A DNA stretch of 6,326 nucleotides from Actinomycetota bacterium (GTDB lineage Bacteria > Actinomycetota > Thermoleophilia > Solirubrobacterales > 70-9), in NCBI GenBank assembly GCA_018268695.1, contig JAFDWD010000847.1, positions 1 through 6,326 on the forward strand, in the 5' to 3' direction. Made by a program: the position numbers and the translations under genes. How positions within the stretch are numbered: position 1 is the stretch's first letter; each line of letters starts with the position of its first letter. Below the pieces are notes generated by a model. It was not told where the DNA came from, ran no database searches, and worked only from the letters and a program-made list of their open reading frames with translations. Positions 1 to 5,797 of the stretch are shown here, piece after piece.

Positions 1-327
1 CGGGCGCTGATGCACCGGCCGCGCCTGCTGATCCTCGACGAGCCGACCGCCGGCGTCGACATCGAGCTGCGCCTGGAGCTCTGGCACTACGTCCAGAAAA
101 TCAACTCAGAAGGCGAGACCATCCTCTTGACCACCCATTACCTCGAGGAGGCCGACCAGCTCTGCGGGCGGATCGCCTTCATCGCCGACGGCCAGGTCGC
201 CGCGCAAGGGACGAGCGAGGACCTCGCCGAGCGCTACGACGTCGCCAACCTCGAGGACGCATACCTTGCCCTGGTCGGGCGGCGCGAGCTCTCGCGTTCG
301 CACGTCGAGGGCGGCGTCACCGCCTGA
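1..327 (+). CDS. yadG: ABC transporter ATP-binding protein, YadG-like (3' part only)
   Basis: C-terminal 108 codons of an ABC ATPase; the reading frame is open to the left edge, so Walker A, the Q-loop and the LSGG signature lie outside the window. Visible are the Walker B strand and catalytic Glu (LLILDE followed by PTAGVD, D-loop, about visible residues 9-20) and the switch histidine (TTHYLEEAD, about 45-53). The run ALMHRPRLLILDEPTAGVD and the following IELR closely match what I recall of E. coli YadG. The protein should hydrolyse ATP at the inner membrane face to drive the permease encoded next, with which it shares one base (TGATG), implying translational coupling. The end (NLEDAYLALVGR, then a short tail) is the usual end of ABC-2 type drug/polysaccharide exporter ATPases and is shorter than the tail of E. 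coli YadG. The substrate is unknown. The family call is secure; the symbol is by homology only. Confidence 0.93.
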   Translation, partial: RALMHRPRLLILDEPTAGVDIELRLELWHYVQKINSEGETILLTTHYLEEADQLCGRIAFIADGQVAAQGTSEDLAERYDVANLEDAYLALVGRRELSRSHVEGGVTA

Positions 328-1094
328 TGAGCCCGGCACAGATTCGCTTCCTCAGCCTCTGGCGGCGCGAGGTGTCGCGCTTCATGAAGATCAAGCGCCA
401 GACCCTCGGCGGGCCGCTGCTGGAAACGTTCCTCTACATCTCCGTCTTCGGCGGCGCGCTCGGCTCGCGGATCAAGGAGCTGCACGGGATCGAATACATC
501 GTCTTCGTCATCCCCGGGCTGATCATGATGGCCCTCGCCACCAATGCCTTCACCAACAACTCGTCCTCGATCCTGCAGCAGAAGTTCATGGGCGCGATCC
601 ACGACCAGCTATCGTCGCCCGCCTCGCCGCGCGAGCTGCTGCTGGCCTTCTGCCTCGGCGGCTTCGTCCGCGGCCTGATCGTCGCGACGCTCACCTTCAT
701 CGTCTCGATCGTCCTGACCAGCCTCGGCGTCGCCCACGTGCTGGTGCTGATCCCCGCCCTCTTCCTGGTCGGCTTCTTCTTCGCCAACCTCGGGGTGCTG
801 ATCGGCGTGCGGGCGGAGCAGTTCGACGACGTCGCCTTCGCCCAGACCTTCATCCTGACCCCGCTGATCTTCCTCGGCGGGGTCTTCTACTCGGCCTCGC
901 TGCTGCCGCAGCCGTGGGAGACGCTGACGAAGTTCAACCCCGTCTACTACATGATCTCCCTGGTCCGCTACGGGTTCGTCGGCTTCACCGAAGTCAACAT
1001 CCCGCTGGCGTTGGGAGCGCTGACGCTGGCCACGGGGGCGCTTTTCATGGTCAATCTGCGCCTTTTCCAACGAGGCTACAAGCTCCGCTCCTGA
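327..1094 (+). CDS. yadH: ABC-2 type transporter permease, YadH-like
   Basis: Complete 255-aa integral membrane subunit of an ABC-2 exporter. About six hydrophobic segments are visible (residues ~28-46, 57-76, 107-132, 137-160, 171-190, 224-244). ABC-2 landmarks include IPGLIMMALATNAF (62-75), a cytoplasmic loop ending QLSSPASPRELLLA (94-107), FDDVAFAQTFILTPLIFLGG (166-185) and the Asn-Pro-containing segment FNPVYYMISLVRYGF (203-217). These, and the terminal QRG..LRS, match E. coli YadH as I remember it. The ATG overlaps the stop codon of the upstream ATPase by one base, so the two are made together and should form a two-plus-two exporter. There is no convincing Shine-Dalgarno, consistent with coupling. 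The substrate cannot be read from sequence; ABC-2 relatives move drugs, lipids or polysaccharides. Length is normal for the family. Confidence 0.95.
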   Translation: MSPAQIRFLSLWRREVSRFMKIKRQTLGGPLLETFLYISVFGGALGSRIKELHGIEYIVFVIPGLIMMALATNAFTNNSSSILQQKFMGAIHDQLSSPASPRELLLAFCLGGFVRGLIVATLTFIVSIVLTSLGVAHVLVLIPALFLVGFFFANLGVLIGVRAEQFDDVAFAQTFILTPLIFLGGVFYSASLLPQPWETLTKFNPVYYMISLVRYGFVGFTEVNIPLALGALTLATGALFMVNLRLFQRGYKLRS

Positions 1095-1154
1095 GCGCTC
1101 TGGGCGCCCGCTGCCAAGCCGTCCAGGATTAAAGGGGCGATTACCTTGCCTCTC

Positions 1155-1160
1155 TAGAAT
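1155..1160 (+). promoter_or_regulatory. Probable -10 element of the PBP gene (TAGAAT)
   Basis: TAGAAT is a good sigma-A/HrdB-type -10 hexamer ending 9 nt before the PBP ATG at 1170. Transcription would begin at about 1167-1169, at or a few bases before the start codon, giving a leaderless or nearly leaderless mRNA. No Shine-Dalgarno lies in the 20 nt before the ATG, which fits. I see no good -35 hexamer at 16-18 nt spacing, which is common for actinobacterial promoters. The PBP therefore seems to be transcribed separately from the transporter operon, which stops 75 nt upstream. Confidence 0.55.
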
Positions 1161-1169
1161 CGCTCGCCG

Positions 1170-3299
1170 ATGGCCACCAGGACCCGTAGGCGGCGACGCC
1201 AACCGCAGAAGGCGCGCTGGCACAAGATCGTGATCCCGATCGTGCTGATCGTCGGCGCGCTCGCGACCGCCGGCGGGATCGCCGCTGCCTGGGCGCTGAA
1301 CATCTACCACTCGGCACCGCCGCTGAAGAACCTCAAACCGGTGCAGAAGGGGCGCACCTCGGCGATCTACACGTCCGAAGGGAAGCTGATCGGCTACATC
1401 CACTCGGAAAACGTCCGGCAGCCGATCTCCGGCACCGAAATCCCGAAAATCCTGAAGAACGCGACGATCTCGATCGAGGACAAGGACTTCTGGAAGCACG
1501 GCGCGCTCGACGCCGCCGGCATCGCCCGCGCCGCCTGGAAGGACCTCCTCGCCGGGGGCAAGCCGGTGCAGGGCGCCTCGACGATCACCCAGCAGCTGGT
1601 CCGCAACCTCTACATCCGACACCCGGAAGACACCCTGGAACGGAAGATCAAGGAAGCGGCGCTGGCGGAAGAGCTCTTCGAACAGCACAGCCGCAGCTGG
1701 ATCCTCAACACCTATCTGAACACGGCGCCGTACGGGACCAACGACGGCCAGACCGCGCTCGGGGTGGAAGCCGCCTCCCAGACCTACTTCAACAAACCGG
1801 CCTCCGAACTGAACCTGACCGAGGCCGCCCTGATCGCCGGCCTGCCGCAGGCGCCCTCCGAATACAACCCGTTCTTCAACCCCAAGGCGGCGCTCCAGCG
1901 TCGCAACGAGGTGCTCGGGACGATGTGGGAACAGGGCTACATCACGCGGGAGCGCTATCTGAAGGCGCGGACCGCCGGGATCGGTCTCGACAAAGGCAAC
2001 CACTACACCCACGTCAACGACCCGTTCCTCTACAACCTGGTGGAACAGGAACTGATCGAACGCTACGGGATCAACACCGTCCGCAACGGTGGTCTCAAGG
2101 CCTACACGACGATCGATCCGCAACTGCAGGAATACGCCGAAGGGGCGGTCGCCAGCTGCACCGAATCGGGCGTCTGCTGGTCGGGTGGCGGGCCTGCCAC
2201 CGGCCTCGCCTCGGTCGATCCGAAAACCGGCGCGATCCTGGCTCTCGCCTCGACCCCGGGCGAAGAAGGCGAAGAAGAATTCAACTACGCCTGGCAGGCC
2301 GAAAAGCAGCCGGGATCGTCCTTCAAGCCCTACGTCCTGGCGACCGCGATCAAGCAGGGGATCGACCCCAGGGACACCTACTACGACGGCACCGGCCCGA
2401 TGACGCTGGACAACCCCGGCGGCGGCACCTGGACGGTCAACAACTCCGAGCCGACCGAGGGCGGCACGATGTCGCTGGAAGAAGCCACCTGGCAGTCGGT
2501 CAACGTCATCTACGCGCAGCTCGACCTCGACGTGGGCCCGGAAAACGTCACCCAGACCGCGCAGGAAATGGGGATCGAAGCCGAACTTCAGTCGGTCCCG
2601 GCGGAGGCGCTCGGCGGCCTCTCCCACGGCGTCTCTCCGCTCGAACAGGCCGACGGCTACGCGACCTTCGCCAACGGTGGCGTCCACCACAAGCCGACCG
2701 CGATCAGCAAAGTCGAATTCCCCGACGGGAAGGTCGAAGAAATCGAAAGCGAGGACGGCGACCGCGCCCTGACCCCGGGGCAGGCCTACGACGTCACCAA
2801 CGTCCTCAAAGGCGTGATCACCCAGGGCACCGGCGCCGGTTACACCAACCTCGAAAGCGGCTGCTCGGAAGTGGCGGGCAAGACCGGCACCTCCGAGGAA
2901 GAGTCCGACGCCTGGTTCGTCGGCTACACCCCGGAATTCTCGACCGCCGTCTGGGTGGGGCACCCGCGCAGTCGTGAATACACCGGCTTCGGCGGTCCCA
3001 CCGCCGGCCCGATCTGGAAGTACTTCATGGATCGCGCCACCGGGGGAGAATGCCCGGCCTTCGAATCCCCGGAAACGCTGCCCGAACTCTCGGCGTTCGA
3101 CGGCGGCCATACGACCAGCAGCGGCTTCAAGCCCAAGGTCGGATCCGAAGAATCCGAATTCGAAGAATTCGAAGAATTCGAAGAAGGCGAAGAAGAAACC
3201 GAAGAAGGGCTCGAAGAAGAAGAAGAAGCCCCGGTCGAAGAAGAAGCCGAAGAAGTGACCCACGCCCCCGCGGGCGGCGGCGTCTCCCCGGAAGGTTGA
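1170..3299 (+). CDS. Bifunctional class A penicillin-binding protein with poly-Glu tail
   Basis: A 709-aa peptidoglycan synthase that polymerises lipid II (transglycosylase) and cross-links stem peptides (transpeptidase) outside the membrane. Order: Arg-rich cytoplasmic tail (1-19), one membrane helix (20-43), GT51 domain (~80-260) with EDKDFW (likely catalytic Glu103), GASTITQQLVRN (135-146), RKIKE (158-162, likely second Glu162) and AALIAGLPQAPSEYNP (219-234). The transpeptidase domain (~340-625) has PGSSFKP (nucleophile Ser383, Lys386), SVN (443-445) and KTGTS (571-575). Both active sites look intact. Cys330/Cys336 flank a short insert before the transpeptidase domain, and Cys565 and Cys628 are also extracytoplasmic, so disulfides are possible. 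There is no PASTA or other known C-terminal domain; instead residues 660-695 are dominated by Glu. The first Met follows a -10-like TAGAAT and gives a normal N-terminus. Glutamate is coded almost only by GAA, unlike several neighbours. This is a ponA/mrc-type gene, and no single symbol is justified. Confidence 0.97.
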   Translation: MATRTRRRRRQPQKARWHKIVIPIVLIVGALATAGGIAAAWALNIYHSAPPLKNLKPVQKGRTSAIYTSEGKLIGYIHSENVRQPISGTEIPKILKNATISIEDKDFWKHGALDAAGIARAAWKDLLAGGKPVQGASTITQQLVRNLYIRHPEDTLERKIKEAALAEELFEQHSRSWILNTYLNTAPYGTNDGQTALGVEAASQTYFNKPASELNLTEAALIAGLPQAPSEYNPFFNPKAALQRRNEVLGTMWEQGYITRERYLKARTAGIGLDKGNHYTHVNDPFLYNLVEQELIERYGINTVRNGGLKAYTTIDPQLQEYAEGAVASCTESGVCWSGGGPATGLASVDPKTGAILALASTPGEEGEEEFNYAWQAEKQPGSSFKPYVLATAIKQGIDPRDTYYDGTGPMTLDNPGGGTWTVNNSEPTEGGTMSLEEATWQSVNVIYAQLDLDVGPENVTQTAQEMGIEAELQSVPAEALGGLSHGVSPLEQADGYATFANGGVHHKPTAISKVEFPDGKVEEIESEDGDRALTPGQAYDVTNVLKGVITQGTGAGYTNLESGCSEVAGKTGTSEEESDAWFVGYTPEFSTAVWVGHPRSREYTGFGGPTAGPIWKYFMDRATGGECPAFESPETLPELSAFDGGHTTSSGFKPKVGSEESEFEEFEEFEEGEEETEEGLEEEEEAPVEEEAEEVTHAPAGGGVSPEG
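3147..3254 (+). repeat. Low-complexity GAA-rich tract with 9-bp tandem repeat
   Basis: Within the 3' end of the PBP gene. The unit TTCGAAGAA (Phe-Glu-Glu) occurs three times head to tail at 3159-3185, and the tract continues with GAA runs to 3254. It encodes residues 660-695 of the PBP, about two thirds Glu, with no Lys or Arg. All Glu codons in it are GAA, so the strand is purine-rich and slippage-prone. The repeat keeps frame because the unit is a multiple of three. The tail would sit outside the membrane at the end of the transpeptidase domain. Confidence 0.85.
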
Positions 3300-3311
3300 G
3301 CGCCCTGGCCC

Positions 3312-3348
3312 TCTGCATTTGAGCCCGCTATGCGGCCCCAAATGCAGA
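3312..3348. terminator. Hairpin between convergent genes, probable two-way terminator
   Basis: TCTGCATTTG at 3312-3321 is an exact reverse complement of 3339-3348. Inside it CCGC (3325-3328) pairs with GCGG (3332-3335), leaving a 3-nt TAT loop. Taken together the arms 3312-3328 and 3332-3348 form 15 pairs with two mismatches (3322/3338 and 3324/3336). It begins 13 nt after the PBP stop and ends 11 nt before the glyoxalase stop on the other strand, so it can serve both genes. Neither side has a T-run, so it would be a U-tract-less terminator of the kind reported in actinobacteria, or an RNA-end stabiliser. Confidence 0.7.
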
Positions 3349-3358
3349 CGGTGACCTC

Positions 3359-3754
3359 CTACTTCGTCAGGTCGCCCTTCTCCACAAGCTCGATCCGGTA
3401 GCTGTCGGGATCGCGGACGAAGGCGATGCGGCTGCCGGTGGTCCGGCCGCCGGGGCGGTAGGGGGGCTTCTCCGGCTCGATGCCCTGCTCGGCGAGGGCC
3501 GCGAGGGTGGCGTCGAGGTCGGCGACGGCCAGGGCGATGTGGTTGTAGCCCGTGCCCATCTCGTAGGAATCGACGCCGTGGTTGTAGGTGAGCTCGAGGA
3601 TCGGGTTGCCGTCCTCGAGGGCCATGAAGACGTTGATTGCCTCGTCGCCGATCGGCATCCGCCGCGCCTCGGAGAACCCGAGCTTCTCGTAGAAGGCGAC
3701 CGATCGGTCGATGTCGCCGATCCGGTAACAGGTGTGGAGGAACGTGTTGGGCAT
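3359..3754 (-). CDS. gloA: Glyoxalase I (lactoylglutathione lyase), VOC family
   Basis: A 131-aa protein of two beta-alpha-beta-beta-beta modules, the usual length for bacterial GloA. GloA isomerises the hemithioacetal of methylglyoxal and a thiol to an S-lactoyl thioester in the cytosol, detoxifying methylglyoxal. The four metal ligands of E. coli GloA (His5, Glu56, His74, Glu122) have counterparts at His7, Glu54, His72 and Glu122. Family signatures ILELTYNHGVDSYEMGTGYNHIAL (residues 52-75, given here with its spacing) and RIAFVRDPDSYRIEL (109-123) are clear; the usual PDGY is PDSY here. The compact form without the extra loop of eukaryotic/Pseudomonas-type enzymes points to the Ni/Co-dependent class. 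The ATG lies 6 nt behind a TAAGCT hexamer. It is convergent with the PBP gene and divergent from the cupredoxin gene. Actinobacteria mostly lack glutathione, so the true thiol cofactor is uncertain, and another VOC activity remains possible. Confidence 0.88.
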   Translation of the reverse strand: MPNTFLHTCYRIGDIDRSVAFYEKLGFSEARRMPIGDEAINVFMALEDGNPILELTYNHGVDSYEMGTGYNHIALAVADLDATLAALAEQGIEPEKPPYRPGGRTTGSRIAFVRDPDSYRIELVEKGDLTK

Positions 3755-3760
3755 GCCGGC

Positions 3761-3766
3761 AGCTTA
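3761..3766 (-). promoter_or_regulatory. Probable -10 element of gloA (TAAGCT, minus strand)
   Basis: Read on the minus strand, 3766 to 3761 is TAAGCT, a TANNNT hexamer that ends 6 nt before the gloA ATG (3754). That spacing puts the transcript start on the A of the ATG, i.e. a leaderless mRNA. A GGAGG also occurs on this strand further upstream, but it is 13 nt from the ATG and would lie inside the promoter, so I do not read it as the ribosome binding site. No -35 is evident. Confidence 0.5.
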
Positions 3767-3770
3767 TCCT
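3765..3770 (+). promoter_or_regulatory. Probable -10 element of the cupredoxin gene (TATCCT)
   Basis: TATCCT ends 7 nt before the ATG at 3778, the exact spacing of actinobacterial leaderless promoters, and no Shine-Dalgarno follows it. It shares the TA at 3765-3766 with the oppositely directed TAAGCT of gloA. This element supports starting the protein at 3778 rather than at an earlier in-frame ATG at 3637, which would read through gloA. Confidence 0.55.
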
Positions 3771-3777
3771 CCGGTCG

Positions 3778-4335
3778 ATGTGGTCTCTGGGTCGCGCAGT
3801 CCTGCTCGCAGCGGTCGTGCTCGCCCTGGGGGCGGGCGTCGCCGCGGCCGCCGTGCCGGCGGTTCCGCCGCCGACCGGGAACACGGTGACGATCGCGGTC
3901 GAAGAAGTGGAGGGGAGGCTGGCCTTCGTCGGTCCCGAAACGGTGGTCGAAGGCGACGAGCTGGAAGTCGTGAACAAGACCAACCCGCAGAAGGTCGGCC
4001 CGATCACCTTCTCGCTGGTCCGTCGGGGCTACCTGCCGAAAACCAGGCACGCGCAGGCGCTGTGCTTCACGCCCGGCCGGATCTGCTGGGCGATCGCCGA
4101 ATGGCAGGGCGTGCACGGCGAAGGGGTGCCGACCGTCAATCCGGCCGAAGCAGGCTCCCCCGGCTGGGACACGATGGGCACCAAGACGATGCCGGGCGAC
4201 TCCTGGTTCTCGGGCACCGAACGCGGTGGTCGCCTCGCCCAGGAGGTGACGGCGAAGGCCGGCACCCGGCTCTGGTTCATGGACGCGATCCACCCCTGGC
4301 TACGCGGGACGATCAAGGTTGTCGCTCCGGAATAG
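3778..4335 (+). CDS. Secreted cupredoxin-like (plastocyanin-fold) protein, copper ligands mostly missing
   Basis: A 185-aa exported protein. Residues 1-24 are a signal peptide (Arg6, hydrophobic core, AAAA just before VPA), so the mature protein is outside the membrane. The remainder has beta-rich cupredoxin features: TVTIAVEEVEGRLAF (36-50), ELEVVNKTNPQ (61-71), ITFSLV (76-81) and a C-terminal LWFMDAIHPWLRGTIKVV (165-182). The last segment aligns with the plastocyanin loop Cys-x-x-His-Pro-Trp-Met-x-Gly-Thr, but Cys is Asp169 and Met is Leu175; only His172 remains. The N-terminal copper His normally found in HTF is absent (PITF). Cys96 and Cys103 lie in a central insert (about 85-145) and could form a disulfide or a different metal site. 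Function is unknown: it may be a structural or binding protein rather than an electron carrier. An upstream in-frame extension to 3637 is unlikely because it would bury the signal peptide. Glu is mostly GAA, as in the PBP gene. Confidence 0.78.
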   Translation: MWSLGRAVLLAAVVLALGAGVAAAAVPAVPPPTGNTVTIAVEEVEGRLAFVGPETVVEGDELEVVNKTNPQKVGPITFSLVRRGYLPKTRHAQALCFTPGRICWAIAEWQGVHGEGVPTVNPAEAGSPGWDTMGTKTMPGDSWFSGTERGGRLAQEVTAKAGTRLWFMDAIHPWLRGTIKVVAPE

Positions 4336-4411
4336 AAATCCTTTGCAAGGGGATCAGGAAAACCCTTTCCAGGCCTAAAGGAAGCGCCGGGTTTGTCGAT
4401 TCATACGTGGC
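4336..4411 (+). other. Leader region with competing short inverted repeats before the cyclase gene
   Basis: This 76-nt gap is AT-richer than its surroundings. AAACCC (4360-4365) can pair with GGGTTT (4389-4394), extended by TTCC (4367-4370) with GGAA (4380-4383), giving an imperfect hairpin with a CGCC bulge. The same CCCTTT strand (4363-4368) can instead pair with AAGGG (4347-4351) or through CCTTT with AAAGG (4377-4381). It could be the terminator of the cupredoxin gene, or a leader that controls the cyclase gene. No clean -10 or Shine-Dalgarno stands before the ATG at 4412; the AGGAAG at 4379-4384 is too far away. Confidence 0.35.
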
Positions 4412-5785
4412 ATGGCCGTAGATGTCCCAGCACGCGATGAGATCCGTCCTCCGGGGCGCTCGGAGGCTCGTGCGAGCGCCGTTCTGCTGCTCGCCGGTGC
4501 CGGGCTCGTCGCGCTCTCGCTGATCCTGCCGCACCCACCTGGCGGCGATCTCCCCGCCCTCATCGCGACGGCCGCCGCGATGGCCGTGATCGGCGCCGCC
4601 GTCTGGTTCTTCTCAGCGCGCGTGCCGGTCGCGCTCGTCCACCTGCTCCTCGCCGGAACCGCCTTGGTCACCGCGGTCCTGATCTGGGAGTCCGGCCTCG
4701 CCGTCGGCCAGTACGGATCGATCTTCATCTGGGGCACCCTGGTCTCCGCCTACTTCTTCTCCCGGCGCGCGGCCGCGGTCCACCTCGCCTGGCTGCTCTG
4801 CGTCTATGCCGTCTCCCTGGCGCTGGTCGAAGGCACCGGCGGCTACTCGCCGGTCACCCGCTGGATCTTCACCTTCGTCTCGCTGAGCGTCGTGATGCTG
4901 TTCGTCAACAGCCTCGCCTCGCGCCGCGCACGCGCCGACACCCGCGCCCGCCACTTCTTCGACCTCTCCCAGGACATGCTCTGCACGATGGACGTGATGG
5001 GGAGGTGCATCGAGGTCAACGGTGCCTGGGAGCGCGCCCTCGGCTACCGCCCGGCGGAGATGCGGGGCCGGCCGCTGCTCGATCTGACCCACCCCGACGA
5101 CCACGTCCACGCGACCGAACAGGCTCTGAAGGTCTTCTCCGGAGGCGAAGTCGAGGGCCTCGAGACCCGCGTGCGGGCCAAGGACGGCAGCTGGCACTGG
5201 CTGCGGACGAGCTCCGTGTTCGAGCCCGACGAGGAGCTCGTCTACGCGCGCTCCACCGACGTGACCAGGCAGAAGGAGATGGAGGCCGAGCGGGAGACGC
5301 TGATCGCCGAGAACGAGAAGCTGGCCCGCTCCGACGCGCTCACCGGCCTGCCCAACCGCCGCGCGCTCGACGATCAGCTGCCGCGGGAGATGGCGCGGGC
5401 GCTGCGCGCGGGGACCGAGCTGTGCCTGGCGATCATCGACATCGACTACTTCAAGGCCTACAACGACACCTACGGGCATCTGGCCGGGGACAGGGTGCTG
5501 CGCGACTGCGCCGCGGCCTGGGACGAAGCGCTCCGCGGTCAGGACACGATCCTGCGCTTCGGCGGCGAGGAGTTCCTCGTCGTCCTGCCCGACTGCCCGC
5601 CGGGCGACGCGGTCGAGATCGTCGAGCGCCTGCGGGCGGCGACGCCCGCGGGCCAGACCTGTTCGGCGGGACTGGCGGTGTGGACGCCGGGCGAGACCGT
5701 CGACGATCTCGTCGCCCGCGCCGACAAGGCGCTCTACGAGGCCAAGGAGTCGGGGCGCGACCGGCTCGTCAGCGCCGTCGCCTGA
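4412..5785 (+). CDS. Membrane PAS-GGDEF diguanylate cyclase
   Basis: A 457-aa sensor enzyme that should condense two GTP to cyclic di-GMP in the cytoplasm. Six hydrophobic segments (about 22-40, 48-68, 72-91, 103-117, 121-140, 149-168) form a membrane sensor that resembles no MASE type I can name. A PAS domain with PAC end follows (about 180-290: FFDLSQDMLCTMDVMG, ALGYRPAEM, THPDD, KDGSWHWLR, TDVTRQK), then a short signalling helix (286-306) and the GGDEF domain (about 307-455) beginning DALTGLPNRRALD. The active site is GGEEF (384-388) with Asp343 of IDIDYFK as the other metal ligand. RGQD (375-378), five residues before GGEEF, is an intact RxxD inhibitory site, so product inhibition is expected. 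It ends GRDRLVS, typical of the family. There is no EAL domain. The start is the first ATG after an in-frame TAA at 4376. The ligand of the PAS or membrane part is unknown. Confidence 0.95.
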   Translation: MAVDVPARDEIRPPGRSEARASAVLLLAGAGLVALSLILPHPPGGDLPALIATAAAMAVIGAAVWFFSARVPVALVHLLLAGTALVTAVLIWESGLAVGQYGSIFIWGTLVSAYFFSRRAAAVHLAWLLCVYAVSLALVEGTGGYSPVTRWIFTFVSLSVVMLFVNSLASRRARADTRARHFFDLSQDMLCTMDVMGRCIEVNGAWERALGYRPAEMRGRPLLDLTHPDDHVHATEQALKVFSGGEVEGLETRVRAKDGSWHWLRTSSVFEPDEELVYARSTDVTRQKEMEAERETLIAENEKLARSDALTGLPNRRALDDQLPREMARALRAGTELCLAIIDIDYFKAYNDTYGHLAGDRVLRDCAAAWDEALRGQDTILRFGGEEFLVVLPDCPPGDAVEIVERLRAATPAGQTCSAGLAVWTPGETVDDLVARADKALYEAKESGRDRLVSAVA

Positions 5786-5797
5786 GATCATCCGGCG

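Noticed and set aside
1093..1109. Two adjacent 8-bp palindromes, GAGCGCTC and GGGCGCCC, after the permease gene as a terminator
   Set aside because: Each is self-complementary without a loop, so neither makes a good RNA hairpin, and no T-run follows. Such words are expected often in GC-rich sequence.
266..1132. A 288-codon plus-strand frame overlapping the permease gene
   Set aside because: Its translation is Arg/Ala/Pro-rich without motifs, whereas the overlapping 255-aa frame is a convincing ABC-2 permease.
3637..3777. A 47-codon upstream extension of the cupredoxin gene
   Set aside because: It would overlap gloA in antisense, is Arg-rich and unlike a protein, and would put the evident signal peptide in the middle of the chain. 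ATG 3778 has its own -10 at leaderless spacing.
609..4007. A 1132-codon open frame on the minus strand spanning the permease, PBP, gloA and cupredoxin genes
   Set aside because: It is antisense to four recognisable genes, its translation is low-complexity (Arg/Gly/Phe runs mirroring the GAA tract), and long antisense frames are normal in high-GC DNA.
4340..4400. Resemblance to the cyclic di-GMP-I (GEMM) riboswitch: GGCCTAAA and CCGGGTT in the right order before a cyclase gene
   Set aside because: The conserved CGCAAAG-type strands, the GNRA-capped first hairpin and a closing helix around CCGGGTT are not found. The match seems to be chance, although a covariance search is the proper test.
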